Source of the DNA: Ifrita kowaldi
Taxonomy: Eukaryota > Chordata > Aves > Passeriformes > Cinclosomatidae
Direction: 5' to 3'
Assembly (NCBI GenBank): GCA_013398055.1
Contig: VZRS01010750.1
Coordinates: 496,001-560,000, forward strand
DNA: 64,000 nucleotides
A program made the position numbers and the translations under genes. Below the pieces are notes generated by a model that saw only the letters and a list, made by a program, of their open reading frames with translations, did not search any database and was not told where the DNA came from. This document shows, piece after piece, positions 28,305 to 41,584 of this stretch (position 1 is the stretch's first letter; the number at the start of each line of letters is the position of its first letter).

Positions 28305-28310
28305 CAGAGC
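28305..28310. repeat. Target site duplication, right copy (cagagc)
   Basis: Perfect copy of the six bases at 27524-27529, directly after the terminal CA of the LTR. Together they mark the integration site. Confidence 0.8.
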
Positions 28311-31300
28311 AAGAAAACATAAAGAGGACCCTGAGGAATAAAGACTAGATTACAAAGGAAAAGATTTTTGTTGATGATTCCCAAATGATAGCCCAAGCAC
28401 TTTCTATCCCAGTGTATTACCTATTTACCTATTGTTTGACACTCCAGCCTGAAGGAGAGAATAAACCAGCAGGGGCCTGAAGGCCTAATTTCCCCATGCT
28501 GACACCAAGATGACGACAACTATTCATAGCATCATGTCAGCACCCCACTTCTGTTTCTTCTTCAGGAGAAACCAGAGATGATCACCCTGGCTTAACTATT
28601 CTACCAGGTACCCTTGAGACGAATTGGTTTTCCAGTCACAAAAATCACTTACTGCTGCATTTTATCATCACATTCTCCCTACTCTCCTATGCCCTCTCAG
28701 ACTGTCCCCTACACCTCTCACATCTTTCTGCTTTGGAGGTCACTCATCCTACCGGCATGGTAAAATGAAGAGTCGAGTTCAGTCTGCTATAATGCTCCTA
28801 CAGAAAGTAACAACTGTTGAAACAAAAATGGAACCAGAGCTAATTCAGCATTTATAAGTAACTACACTTCAGCTTCACACTCTCACATATTTCACTGTCT
28901 CTTGTCATCCATATCAGACAGATACCTAACTATATTTGCCAGAGTACTCTTATGTGGTACATAGCCCATGCTATAGTCAAAGCCATCTGCTCAGACATAT
29001 TCTCTTGAAGAACTGAGACTGGAGAATGTGAATAGGCAATTAAAAGCAGTTCTGTGAGCAAAATTTGCTTTTTAACCTGACCCTTCACAAAAATGCTGAG
29101 ACAAGGATGGGGATAAGATGTAATCTTGGATTTCCTACATTGAAAGAAACAAAGTTTGGATCTCATCATACCAAGCTTATTTCTAACAAGACCCACTCTG
29201 ATCATCCACGCCAACATGTTGGCTACTAGTGCTTACTCCATAGCACACTGGCTTCACTGGGACTATGTGCACAACTAAAAGCTTGAAGCATCCATCCCCC
29301 ACAATAGTTTCAGTAAGCACAGCAGATCAAGTAGTAGGCACAAAGAAGTTTATGGAAGCCAAGGCACTAAAATCTCCATCTTCTTAGGGAAAAAAACTAA
29401 GGGACTGTGCAAGGTCAGATGTGAAGTCCTGGAATTTGAATCTAATCTCATCAGATGCCCCATTACAATCTAGTGAGACACATTATGGTTAGCCAATATG
29501 ATCAGTCTGGCAACAGTCTCATGCAAGCAGAAATGCTATTTTCACAGGAATAGCCCTTTTCTGTCACTGGGCTAAAAAAGGAGAAAAGAAAAAGAACAAG
29601 GTGAGATGGAAAGAAGATACAAGATAGATGAAGAGGATACAAACATGAGTGGGAAAATGGCAGATTTTCTACCTTGGAGAAAAGACAGAGAGCAGCTAAA
29701 CAGAGGATGCGTAATGAAATTAGTCTAAAGAGAATTTTGATTGACCAAGAAGGAAAATTAAGAGGGAAAGCCAAGAACAACAACATGAAGGGTAGCTAGA
29801 AATTCCAAACCAAAAGGCTTGGGTTTTCCTAGATGTCCAGCCTGAGGCAGAACCGAACAGCAAAAAAAGAGAGAAATATAACGTATTACTGAGCAATGCC
29901 TTCAGTTAGCCATCTGCTCTCAGCAGTCTAACAAAGAACTGACTTACCCAACTCCATGATGGGTGTGAAATTCACTGGATAAAGTTTTCCATATGTACAT
30001 GCCTTGCTCTCTCCCACATAATGAGCTCATCCAAAATAAATCAATGAGGTCCATTCTCCCTCTCCAACTGACAGATTCCCATTAGTTCCACAGCATCCTG
30101 CTCCTCGCCACACCAGTGCCAGACTGGTAAGTGCCCAGTTTCACGGAGACCAGAGAGGGTCAGTGCCTCAGACTGAGCTAAGTTACAGCAAGTTCCAAAG
30201 CCTCCACAGCAGTTCTAACATCCAGGTTATAAACTTCTGAAAAATATGAGTTCATAATGAAAATAATAGCACACCAAATCCTAGAATACTCACATTTACT
30301 GTATAAAGCTTTAGTTTATCTCATAAAAATAAATAATACACATCAGCTATCATATAACCATGGGGATTTCTTCTTGTTTTTTAACTCAGATTACTGTTTT
30401 GCATACAGAGGAAAGGGATGATTTTTAGTTTATCTTACAGCTTAATGTTTTTCACCTCTTTTTTTGAACAGACTTTGCTGTGATATCTGTAATCCAGCTC
30501 TCAGGCTACATAGTTCTTTTTCTGAAATACTGTGATCAAGTCCCAACTGGTAGGTCTAGTTTCTTCACATATATCTTTTTAGATAAAGCCTTTGCAGGAG
30601 GGAGAGGATAGAAATAGAGTTGCCACGAGCCTTGGATTTGGCTAGTTTATCTTGCACCATACTCCACTTTGCTGAAGGACATTAATTGTCCTGAGGTCTC
30701 TTTGGCCTGCACATTTTTTTCCATTTTTTCCCCTCTATTACCCTCCCACCAGCAGGAATCATAACCATGTGAGCAGCAACTGCCAAAAGGCAGCAATTCA
30801 TAATCAGCAGAGTGATTACAAAGGAGCCAGCAGCAATGCTGAAGTTTACAGCACTTCCTGTGCACAAAACTACGTGGTAAAAATATTTGCTGCAGAGAGT
30901 AAACATGCTTAATGGGCTCCAGTTTAATTTCTTTTTTATAATCCTGTGCTGAAAATATATAGTGCTTGGGAAAAGTGCAATGCTGACAGCACAGACGATG
31001 CAAGAGCCTTGCTAAGCTGCACAGAGTGTGCAGTGTGAACTCCTAAAAGTGCCCCGTCTGCATGCCCAGGTCATGCTGTGCATTGCCCAAGGTTGACCCG
31101 GCAGGGCTGCCAGCCTGGCCCCTGGGAATGCCCTGTCACACTGGCTACCCATGATACAACAGCAGTTTGCCATTATCGAAAAAGAAGCATGAGTGATATG
31201 AGGCCACTGAGAAGCTTTCGTGATTTTCCAACCCTTTTTTAAACAGACTGCATTTCCAGATCCCAGGCACAGAGGATATTCACCGTCTGGAGCTTCACAT

Positions 31301-31370
31301 ATGCAAGAGTCAATGTGTTTTTCTCTCATCTTCCCTGCACTTCCTTAGAGCTCCAAGAGCCAGGGGAAAT
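28311..31370. other. Gene-free sequence between solo LTR and CR1 fragment
   Basis: No exon is supported; open frames are under 120 codons and overlap each other on both strands, as random frames do. A MIR-like relic is listed separately. The rest is unique, moderately AT-rich sequence. The segment from about 30640 to 31330 is less AT-rich and could hold conserved non-coding sequence, but I cannot show this. Confidence 0.6.
29390..29480 (-). mobile_element. MIR-like SINE relic
   Basis: The plus strand carries a degraded series that follows the reverse complement of a tRNA-derived MIR-type SINE: aactaagg, then tgcaaggtca, then ggaatttgaatct, then a stretch ending caatctagtg. In the MIR consensus the same order is found (aactgaggc, gcccaaggtcacac, gggattcgaaccc, and the A-box region with aaccactag). 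The gattcgaacc part corresponds to the tRNA B box. Similarity is weak overall, as expected for a very old element in a bird genome. Other tRNA-derived ancient SINEs are possible. Confidence 0.4.
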
Positions 31371-31571
31371 TCACAGAATCAAAAAACTACAGAATCATTT
31401 ACTTTGGCAAAGACCTCTGAGATCATCGAGTCCAACCTTTGACTGACCACCACGTTGTCAGCTACACAATAGCACCGAGTGCCATGTCCAGTCTTTTCTT
31501 GAACATCTCCAGTGTTGGTGACTCCACCACCTCCCTGGGCAGTCTGTTCCAATGTTTAACAACAACCCCTT
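31371..31571 (-). mobile_element. CR1 LINE 3'-end fragment, about 200 bp
   Basis: The plus strand is the reverse complement of a CR1 3' end. It starts with a degraded terminal block (attcacagaatcaaaaaac, then ctacagaatca), followed by gagatcatcgagtccaacc, then the subfamily-specific words gaccaccacgttgtcagct and agcaccgagtgccatgtcc, then actccaccacctccctgggc and gttccaatg. This order is diagnostic of CR1 subfamilies that carry the gaccaccac segment. Only non-coding 3' sequence and perhaps the end of the last reading frame remain; the element is 5'-truncated, as most CR1 copies are. No target duplication is expected for CR1. Confidence 0.9.
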
Positions 31572-34500
31572 CCCAGCTAGGCTGGCTCCAGTGCAGACCA
31601 GCTATTGGGAGGAGTAACAGGTTACAGAAGGCTTAAAACCTTTGATCTGACACAATTTAATGGGGGAAAGTCAGCTCATCCTCCAGATCCTTTGTTCAAT
31701 CCAGTCTTTACTTTTAATATATCAGGAACTACTGGGCCTGGCAAGTGGCTGTCTTCTACACAGCAGTTTAGAACCATGGAGAAGATAAATCCTTCTCCAC
31801 CACTGGTCTTACTAAGTGCACCCTTCCCTACTCTCTTACTAGATGCAAAAGTAGGATGAACAAAATGAGACTCAGGAAAAACACCAAAACAAAAAAGCAA
31901 GTAACCAACCAAAAAAGCAAACAAAAACCCCCAAGCCCCATTCATTTAACAGAGAATGGGAAAAAAGAGAGATAAAAGAACAAAAAAATGTGTCATAGTC
32001 CCTGTAAAACAGATACACTTTCACTTTTCACATCTGAAAAAATATATACTTGTCAAACAGATAGGCTGCAAGGGATTCCCTGTCTTTTTAGCTCCTAGAG
32101 TGAAAAGACTGAAAAACCTATATTTTTAAACAGAGTCCTTTAGCACAGTGTAGGTCTGCTTTTCCAGGAAATCAAGAAATGTATGCTTTTATTCTCATGT
32201 GATAATCAAGAGTCTGTTTAAATGTTGCCTAAGACTGTGAATAGAATTCATTCTGGCCTCATTAATTGTTTGGGGCTGTCTTGCCATTCTAGCCAGAGGA
32301 TGGTGAAGCAAAATCCTGAGATAGTGGAGCAGTCTAGATCTGAGTTTTGCTAAAGAAATGTGGAGGGATTGGTGATTCTTTCCTCAAGCCTTGAAAATAC
32401 AGAAGCCTTCAATATTGTCTTTTGCATTTTGTACTTAGGAAAAAATGGCGTCATCCTTGGAAGGTGGCAGGGATAATGCACAGTCTGCCTCAGTTTCTCT
32501 GGGAACAGAGGAAAGAGACAAGAAAGCCATCAGTGTGATAAGGATAATGTGGAGTCTCATGATCTACAAAACATGGTTGATACAATCTTGCATATTTTTT
32601 TGCCAATAATCCCCATTGCTGCAGGCAAAATACTACTTTTGAAAAGTTGACCTGTGTTCTAGGGGCCACTGGTGGCTGTCATTCCCAGGGAGACAGTCCT
32701 GGGGAGAAGCCACATACTGAATTTCCAACCCTAAATGTCCCATAAGCTTTAGTTTTGCAACCTGAATCAGTCAGTCTATGATGTCTCCTGTTGCACCACC
32801 TGTTGCTGGACATTTCGCTTCAGCAGTGGACTTTGGGTATAACAGAGGATAACTTCACCTTCTACAACTTCGAAGGAAAATAAAACCTCAGAAGAAAAAA
32901 GACTTGGATAAAATGATCGAAGAAAAGCATCCACTAGGAGAGGGTTCACTCAAGAAAAGGATCTTCTGCAGCAATGGAAAGGCCATTAGAAGCATTTTAC
33001 ATCTCACATCAGGGTACCTAAAAAGAATTTAATGTGATAGACATTGCACAGGTATGGGTACTGCAAGAACATCAAGTCTCTAGTTTTCAATGTTTTCAAA
33101 AGATATATTTCTGCAATGTGAATGTGAGTGTTGGTGAATTGCTTAGATTTTTCATTTTGACTCCAACTTTCATACAGTTGAGAGGAATACAGATGTGGAA
33201 GGCATCTGCAGGATCAGATCACTACTGTTTGTATAAATCTTTTTATCAGTTTTGCACTGCTTTAGTTTTGTGCTTACAAATTCTTCCTACCTACCTCGTG
33301 GAAAAAAGCATGAGGACTGATTTTTTCTGTTGTTGAGCACTGTATGCAATCTTCAAAGCATGAGCCCAGAAACAGCCTGACCCAGGGATATTTCAAATGA
33401 ACCAGCTACAGAATGAGTTTCATTACTGACATCGGAGCAAAAAGCACCTGATAGCTCATGAGGTGTTGACAATAACTCATCATACCATTAGTGATGTCCT
33501 GGGTTGTTTCTTTGAATGGTTCACAGCTTCCAGCAGCTGCCTAAAGGACAAATGGACTGTGTTTTCATTTCCGTTGTCAGAGAGAGTCCTACAGAGAGGT
33601 GACAGGAATGAGGCAAATGATAAAGGGAAAAAACAGAAGAAAAATGCAAAAAACAAGAACATAAAGATTGCTTTCTTAGAAATGTCTAAGCCACACTGCA
33701 GAAGAATATGATCTCTTCAAGATCTTTTCAGACTGTGTTGTCCAATCTGGACCCCTTGCAGAGATCCCAACCTGCAAGGTGGTGAAGATAAGTATGGTGC
33801 AGACAGACCCAGCAACACCAGAAGAATATGACTCAGGGTGTCTTCATCATCTCTCCAGGTAAGTTTTTAGACAACTGAAGTTTGTGACCTGCTTTAATAA
33901 AGATCTGGAAAACGAAGAGCACTGTCACAGGAGATAAATATATTTATTTCCAAGACACCACTTGAGAATAATTTAAAGACCTAAATCAGGAGATTCCGGA
34001 ACATGGTAAATTATGATTCACATCACAACCTTTAGCAGTCACAGTTCAGGGTGATAAGAAGTTGATTAAGGAATGCCCACATTTAAGACATCATTTCTTC
34101 AATTCACAGCTGTAGTTATTGGTGAAACAAATAGAGAAAGTTGGGAGCTGCTGTTTTGGAGCAGGAAGGCAAGAAAAATTGCTCCATTTGAAAATTTCTT
34201 TATTCTTTGGCCTAATGCCTAAAACAGTAGTCATGACATGCTGCACAATTTTTTTACTGAGGTGAGGGATAGTAGAAGTGTCTTATCCTGCAGCATTCCA
34301 GTTCTGGCTACATGCAGATCTTTCCATACTCTTCTGTTGCCTAGAGAGCAATGGGACAGAGGGAACTAGGAGCAGGGTAAAGGTAGTCATGATAATAAAA
34401 TATCAGCATTTTTTAGAATTAAGTGTGTCCACTTAGGAGGAAAAAAAGTCTTGAGTTTCAAAGGTGCTATTGTAGGCTTTTTAAACTGCATGCAGTAATA

Positions 34501-34754
34501 CAGAGAAACTATCATGCTGAAGATGTTCTGCAAATTTCTTTGGTAAGATTTTAGGCAGGAGTTGACAGATATTATTATATTTATGTATGTTTGTGTTCCA
34601 TACAAAAATTCTCATGCTGTGGTATTGTGTTACAAGAGCTTGTGAGATTGTGGTGGAATGGTGAACACTCATCCATCACTTCCCAATGGACTATTGAGAA
34701 GTCCATTTATTTATGACAAGGTAAAAATCATTTTGCTGTTTTCTAGCTAGTGGC

Positions 34755-34774
34755 AAAAAAAAAAAAAAAAAAAA
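34755..34774 (+). repeat. A20 homopolymer run
   Basis: Twenty consecutive A residues. CR1 elements do not end in poly(A), so such a run in a bird genome is either a simple repeat or the tail of a retrocopy. I see no AATAAA shortly upstream and no recognisable processed gene sequence, so simple repeat is the better reading. Confidence 0.8.
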
Positions 34775-37700
34775 GAACTACTCAGTAAATTTACATTTCT
34801 AGATGTACATTTTTTTTAAAATGACAAATTAAATGTCTAGGGGAGAAACTTTTTAAAAAGTTACTTATCTTTCCCTCAGATTTGGATGTCTGTCTTCTCA
34901 AAAGCCAACTCTTTCTGAAGTTTTTGTAAGGGATCCAAATCAGACCTCTGTCAATGTGTAGGACCCAAAATCCCGACAGTCAAGGACAGTTTCATTCTGC
35001 TGCCTCTTCAGCTAAATATTTTTCTTGGAGAAATGGAAAAATTAAACCAATTTACACGGAACTACACTATTATTGTTATTAAGTAGAAACACATAAAATC
35101 AGAGAAGACTGTACCAAAGATATGAAGTTTGTATCCGCTCAGAAAAAAAAAATAAAGATAAACTCTACCACGATAATTATGAACGGAGATTTTCCATCAC
35201 CAGGATATCTACTTCCACACTCACTATTTGCCTTTTGGCTCAGGCAATTTTCTTCTAATTTCCTAAAAGCAAAAATCTTTCTAAACTTCTTATTTGTTCT
35301 GGCAATTAACTTCAGCCTCTTTATTTTCTTCAAATTTATACAAGGTAAAAAGACCTTGGAGAGGCAGATTTTGTTTTCCAGGGTCTTTTGGAGGTTACAG
35401 CAGTAAATTACAGACTCTAAACTAATATGCATATAAGAAAATAACAGAACTTGAGAAGTGGCACACTTAAAAATATTAGCAGCTAAGGACATAGTAAAAA
35501 CTAACAACTAAAAAGGCACAAGATACTGTGATGCTTCCTCAAGGCTGATTGTCTGATTTCAGAAGCAGCCAATATTGAATGCTCTGGAGAGCAGGGCAAT
35601 TCATCTATTTCTACAATACTTTGCTAGAAAGCAAATGTTGGCCTGACCCCAACTGGTGATTAGGTTATACTGAGGAGTTTGAGGATTGATAACCCTGGTC
35701 ATTTTAAATTAGCACTAAATGTAGTTGAGGATGTTATTCTTACTTGGGTAAATATTGCATTCTTTTTGCAAATCATCTGTATTAAGGTATTTGTCTCATA
35801 AAATAGATTGAAGTCCACTATTAAACTGTGTGCAGTATAAAAAAATAGCTCATGTAATTCATTTTTACAAGTGTTGTCTTTAACTTTCATCAGTAAGAGC
35901 TCTTGACAGGTCATTCAAGATTTTCCAAGCCTCTATCAACTCCTATCTCTTTCTTTTTTTCCCTTTCCATACAAAATGCCAAGACTTCTGATCTAACACC
36001 AGAAAGCAACAAAAAGCATTCATCTGGTCTGTGTTTGGAGTTTGTAACATCCATCACAAATTTTCTCTTTTGTTGGAAGATTTATTTTACATTTCTAAAG
36101 TAAATTATGACAAATATAATATACACATAAATGTTTCTACAAGAATGCACCAATCCACCTGTTCTTCCTTGTGCATATTAAACACTTCGGAATAGCTTCT
36201 TCACAGAGTGTGAAGGAGGGGATTGAGAGCATTTTCCAGCCATCAGCCTTGTTTTATTTAAGTTTCAACTTATTCTAATAAATATAGAGAACCCTATTCC
36301 TCTTCATCAGCTTGGTCATATCACCCCAGCATGGGTAAGGCATTAGAAGAGCCTTTGCCCAATTGTGCTAAGTGCAAAAATTATGACCATGGGAATGAGA
36401 TAATTCTTTTCCCAGGGGAGGACAAGTGTCCATTAGAGACTTTGTGGGTGCATTTTCTGTGACTGGAGTGTCCCCAGCTCACCCTCCACTACGAGTCTGG
36501 CATGTCTTTCACAGCAAAATAAAGGAAAGTGTATCACTCCACTGTGACTGATTATGCTAGCATTTAGCATTTGCTCTAATACAATCTTGGAGAAAATGCG
36601 TAATTTTAAGCACTAGAGTAATTCTATTGACTTCAGCAGAGCTATTGGTATGCTTAGAAGAAAGTACGTATTATAACTGTTTTGTGGAATCTTGACAATA
36701 GGCAGGCATTGAGGCATTAGATGATGTAGATTAAATGTATAAACCTCTCATCTTCCACCAAGTCCCTTCTTTTGCAGACAATTTAAAATTTTGTGACCGA
36801 TGCACGGAAAATGGGAAAATACAATGAGGAAAATGTCATGCGTCTCCTCAGAATTGCTAAATATTTTCAGCTAGCTTTTCTTATTATGCTTGCCCCTTTA
36901 GAAACACAAAGCCTACTAATTAAGCAAGGACTGGAGACTTGTCAAGATTATGAGAGTACTGCTATGATATAACCATAATTCTTGATGACATTTCACTTTC
37001 CCCATCCGGAAAAATCTATCACACTTTCTGAGATGTGACCTTCATCTTGTTAAATGAATACTAGAGCAAAGAGCTCGTTTGACCTCTTACCTGCCCTCCC
37101 CTCTCCACCCTCTGTCTGGCCTCAGCCAGTCTGTCAAGCTTGTTTGCTTCATACTAATTAGCTTGATTTCTTTGGCTATTGTTACTTAGCACACTTCCTT
37201 TATTTTTGTCTCTCTTCTGACTTTGCATGTAGCTATTTGGACCACATAGTTTCTCCTTTCTAACTTGCCCATTGGATTGTTCTTCCCCCTCCCCCCTGCC
37301 TTTTTTTTTCCCAGTTTTGATGTGAAACTCCTTATTTAGCCACATTTGTCTTTTCTTTGTACAGTCCTTGCTGGCAGAGGAGCGGGCCATGTGCTTTTCT
37401 CTATTCTTTAGTTCCTGGGGTTTTCTGTTGCCTCAGTCCCACTCCTCAGCCAATTTGATTTTTACAACTGTGTAGCTATTCCTCTGGAGAAACACAAGTC
37501 TGACTCCAGCATCTTTTTGTTCTCCTTCTCCTCATTTAGCATTCATTTTTTCTGCAATCTCAGATCTAATGAGATTGTGATCAATGCTTCCCAAGTTGCC
37601 CCTTGCCTTCATGTCTTCAATCATACCTTGGCTGTATAATCTACTACGCTCTTCTTTCTGTCAGTTGCTGAACATATATAGTTAATGTTAAAAGCATCCT

Positions 37701-38437
37701 GGAACCACAAAACAAAGCTTTACTTTCCCCTTCACTTAATAAAGTGGAATCTACCTTGGTAATTGCAGAATTTCCTTTGCATCCTTTCTCATGTGAATGC
37801 TGTAATTTATGTGTTTATTTTTTTTGTGGAGTCGCTTTAGAACCCAGCTCTTTCTATTTTGGAAACTCGATACATTCCAGCTTTCAGCCTACTCAAGGAA
37901 AAAAGCAAAACAAGTATGACAAAATACCCTTTCACACACAATTATCTACCAGGCAATCACTATCCCATAATATTATCTCACAAAATAACCAGCTCTCAGG
38001 CAACATTAGCTTATCCCTGCAATGTTTGTGTTTGTGTCTTTCTTATACAAGATACCCTGGATTTCACAGGTGGTAGGGAGCACCTTGGGATGCCGTGGTT
38101 GGTTACCGTTGTAATTAACCAACTTTAATCAGTGCTCGAATAAGGGCCTGGAGTGGGCACAAAAGGGCTGTGATGCCAAGTGAAAACATCAAGTCTTTTC
38201 TCACCAAGTCTAGAGCTCCTTGAGCTGTGCTAATTTGCAGCAGTGTAGGGCTTCTCTGCTTTGCCTGTGTTTACCTGACTTGTTGACTCTGATGACTGTG
38301 TTCCTTCAAAAGAAACTTAGGTGAAAATCACCTCCCCACCTTTGGCTCAGCCAATGGCTCCTATTTAACCTCCAGAAATGAAAACTTGGAGTTTCTCTAA
38401 ACAGTCATAAACAAATGAATTTTGCTTTAAGGACTGA

Positions 38438-38452
38438 CAACAACAACAACAA
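38438..38452 (+). repeat. CAA microsatellite, five units
   Basis: Five consecutive CAA units followed directly by a short A run and GAGA. A minor simple repeat with no apparent function. Confidence 0.75.
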
Positions 38453-39945
38453 AAAAGAGATGAGCCCCATGTCACAAAATATGTTGAGGTTTGGACTTTT
38501 TTTTAAGCCTTTAAGTCATCTCTGCTCTGTCAAGTGCCTTTTTCTTGTACGTTATTTGTCTTAGACTGGTAGGTTTCTGACAGCTTATGTGTTATATTTG
38601 AATGCATTCTCCACAGTGTACGAGCTATGACAACACAAATCATTCAGACAGATTACAAGGGAACAGTGCAGTTCATCCTCTTTACACCGCAAAGCAGGAG
38701 CAGAGGGGCTGTGACCAGGGGGAGGCTGATGGAGCTCCCCTCTAGGCTCTGCCCTGCCCACCCTGAAGCACTGGGGCACTGGGGAAGAGGCAGCATTTCA
38801 CTTCCAGAACTTCAGGGGCTTTGGGGTTCTGCACAGGAGATGAAACCAATTTATGATCAGACCTCTGCACATCTGTGCCATTATGGAAAGGTAATAAATA
38901 TCAGGAAAGGAAAGGATATCACACACTCAATTTGAGAAAAACTGAAAGTCCTATGCCACAGGCCAAATATAGAACTCCATTAACCATTGTGAAGCACTGT
39001 TGATGAGGAGAGTAAAAGAACAGCCCAGGAGGAAATTAATAATTCTGTATTAAGTGCAGAGCTTGGATGGTGCTTGGTAAATAAAGCCTGAGGTCATGCA
39101 TTGACTGATGGGGAAAACAAAATATTGAATAACCACCAGTTCAGCAAACACTATCCGTCCTGTGCAGGGAAAGAAGCATTTTGCCTCTGGATTAAGGACA
39201 GTATTGTCGCCTGAAAAAAAAAAGCATCAGAATGTTATGCACCCAAAGGGGCCAAATAAATTTCCACAGTAGCTTCTGTTCCACAGTATTCTGTTCCCTA
39301 ATTTCTGGCTATTCACATTTTTCTCTAAATGTAGTCCTTTTATATATTTCCTTATGACGTTGGTACCTTTTTGTCACTGTTTTAATGAAAAAGTGTAAAA
39401 ACAAGCAGTTTACATGAACCAAAATCAGCTTCAACATTATGCAAGTTTACTTCCATTGCTAAATCTCCTGGTTCCAGCAAGGCTTGTAGGCTAATTGCAG
39501 TATATCACAGGAGAAAAGGACTTGGATCTTTCTGCTGAAGGACAGATGAAGGCTGTCTCTAGGCCCCTAATGACTTAGAGGTGGCTGGCCCAAGCATCAC
39601 TCTTCTCCATCCTCATGCTGGAAGAGTGAGAGCTGATCCAGCAGTGCTTACAGGGGAGTGGTGATAGAGCCTGTCTCCTTCCTTCACACAGAGACTGTGA
39701 GCCTGAGCTTCTGCTGCTGCCCCTGGGCTGATGGCCAGGGCATGGCGCTTCTCAGTGTTCATCTTCAGTCTTTCCAGCAGCAGGAAACAAAAAATTTTCA
39801 AATTTCATATCTCATCTAAAGCTCTAGCTGGCATTTTGGAAGGGGTGGAAGGAGGCATGAGGAAAAGAAGAAGCAGAATTTCCTCTGGTTTGAGTCTTGA
39901 CAACTTTCAAGAGGCTTTTGCACAAGATAGACAGGTTAGAGCTTC

Positions 39946-40020
39946 TAAAGATGAAGATGAAAACAAAGATGACAAAGAAAAGGAAGGAGATGCGTGAGGA
40001 AGAGAGGAAGGTAGAAGAGG
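39946..40020 (+). repeat. Purine-rich tract
   Basis: About 75 bases that are mostly A and G on the plus strand (repeated gatga, aaag and gagga words). In one frame the tract reads as a lysine, glutamate and aspartate-rich tail of an 88-codon frame (39731-39997), in another as a lysine and glutamate-rich peptide. Both are the expected translation of purine-rich DNA and not evidence of a gene. Confidence 0.6.
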
Positions 40021-40980
40021 TTATCACAAAAAACCTGGAAAGGTACACAAATGATGTTTCATTACCTTATCCCCCATAATTTTCATGCAAGTAACAAGAC
40101 TGACTGCTTAAACTGGGCATTGCAGAGCCAAAATTGCACATAATAAATGACTTGTGACCAAAAATTAGCAACACATACCATTAATGGAGAATCCTTTGAG
40201 GTGAGTGTGGAAACTGATAAAGAGGTGTCAGAGGTGAAAAGAGTTGGTGAAAGGAACTGAGACAGTGCAGGGCTGGAGAGCTGGGAAATGCAGGCAGACA
40301 CCAAGCCATGAAAGCAATGACAAGAAACAGAAGTCTGCCCCCGAAGAGCCTCTAAGCTCAGTGGGTAACTGAAAATTTAAAGATTCCAAGGGTTGATTTT
40401 AGTATTTTACTAAAAAAGCAAACTACTTGGAATTAATCAGATTATACAACAAACAATGTCACTCGACACACAGATTGGAAACTGGGGTCAATATAAATCT
40501 GTGCACCCTCTTTCAGAGAAGTGATCATAGAAGCTAATGAAATGCCGATAAGTGCATTAGGTTTTCCTCTTTTTATGCACCCTCTTACTCTGTCATTTAA
40601 AACTCAAAATCAATCTGAGTTACCTTAAGTGGCAATACTGTGTCTTTAATCCGTGATTCATTTATTGTGAAATATAGTCAAAATAATAATTTGAAAGGGA
40701 AATTTGAAAATGTCAGACAGTAACTGCATATTTTACTTATTTTAATGTTTGTTGATTTGAGGCTTTGAGGGCAACACGGTAAATATTCGGTTTGGCTGGC
40801 ACAAACTGTGCAGGAATCTAATAGAAAGCAATATTGTTGAAAATGGATATCAATTGAAAACAGAGAGCAGTGTCAACTATTCCCCACTGGGAGCAGACAA
40901 CAATAAAACCAGTCAAGCATTACACAGTTGAGCCTGCCAAATGTCATTAGAGTGTAGAAAAAAAGTAAAGGCACATACGA

Positions 40981-40998
40981 GGGGGGGGCAGGGGAGGG
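40981..40998 (+). promoter_or_regulatory. G-rich tract with G-quadruplex potential
   Basis: The plus strand has a run of eight G, then CA, four G, A and three G, which can supply four G-triplets with very short loops. A further G-rich region continues to about 41035. It lies about 430 bp before the isolated CpG island. G-quadruplex-forming DNA is often found near promoters and open chromatin. This is a sequence-based prediction only. Confidence 0.45.
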
Positions 40999-41549
40999 CG
41001 GTGTGGTGCGGTTGTTGAAGAGGGGACGTACTCGCCTTATTTATATTTTTCCCCTGGACAATTTAGTAACGTAAAACTGGAGGGAGGGGTTGTGGTGGTG
41101 TTGGACACAGACACGATGGGATGGCAGACCCCAAAGTTTAAATTTATTATAATGGTGTTGTCAGATAATTCAGGGAAACAGGGAAACATATCATCCTATT
41201 GTGAGTTAAGAACACCAGAAAGATAAAGCAACGCAGTTTAATGTCTCTCAATTGCACGGCAAATTACATTGGAGCACAATTTTAGTTTTTAAATATCTTT
41301 TCGTTTTCATAAGTCTTAATACCGAGATTACAGCATTAGGTGGGATAATTAGGACAATTTATTTTAAGCTCTGCCAAACCAACAATTAAAAATAACAAAA
41401 CAAAACACAAACCCCAATCCACGAGGACGGGATTTTTTTACTCCGCGTCGCTGAGGGGAAGATTTGCTGTCTGCAGCCAGCCCCGGCTAGGAGCGCTGCG
41501 CAGGGAGGGCGCGGGGCTCGCTCGGTGCCGCCCGCCCGGCGGACAAAGG

Positions 41550-41564
41550 GCGGCGGCGGCGGCG
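41550..41564 (+). repeat. CGG trinucleotide run
   Basis: About five tandem CGG units inside the CpG island. Short CGG runs are common in 5' untranslated regions and can vary in length between individuals. Confidence 0.75.
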
Positions 41565-41584
41565 CTCCCGCGGCGCGGGCTGCA

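Larger units (their letters stand above)
31572..41420. other. Gene-free AT-rich sequence upstream of CpG island
   Basis: No exon or RNA gene can be supported over nearly 10 kb. Low-complexity parts are an A-rich stretch at about 31868-31932 with caaaaaagcaa twice, an A20 run, a CAA microsatellite and a purine-rich tract, of which the last three are listed separately. The last kilobase before the CpG island (about 40450-41420) is AT-rich, contains many TAAT-type homeodomain core words and has few signs of repeat insertion. It has the look of regulatory DNA, though this is an impression and not proof. Confidence 0.6.

Noticed and set aside
39731..39997. 88-codon frame with a charged acidic and basic tail, considered as a pseudogene exon
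   Set aside because: The charged tail is the translation of a purine-rich tract. A second frame gives an equally charged peptide, so coding is not needed to explain it.
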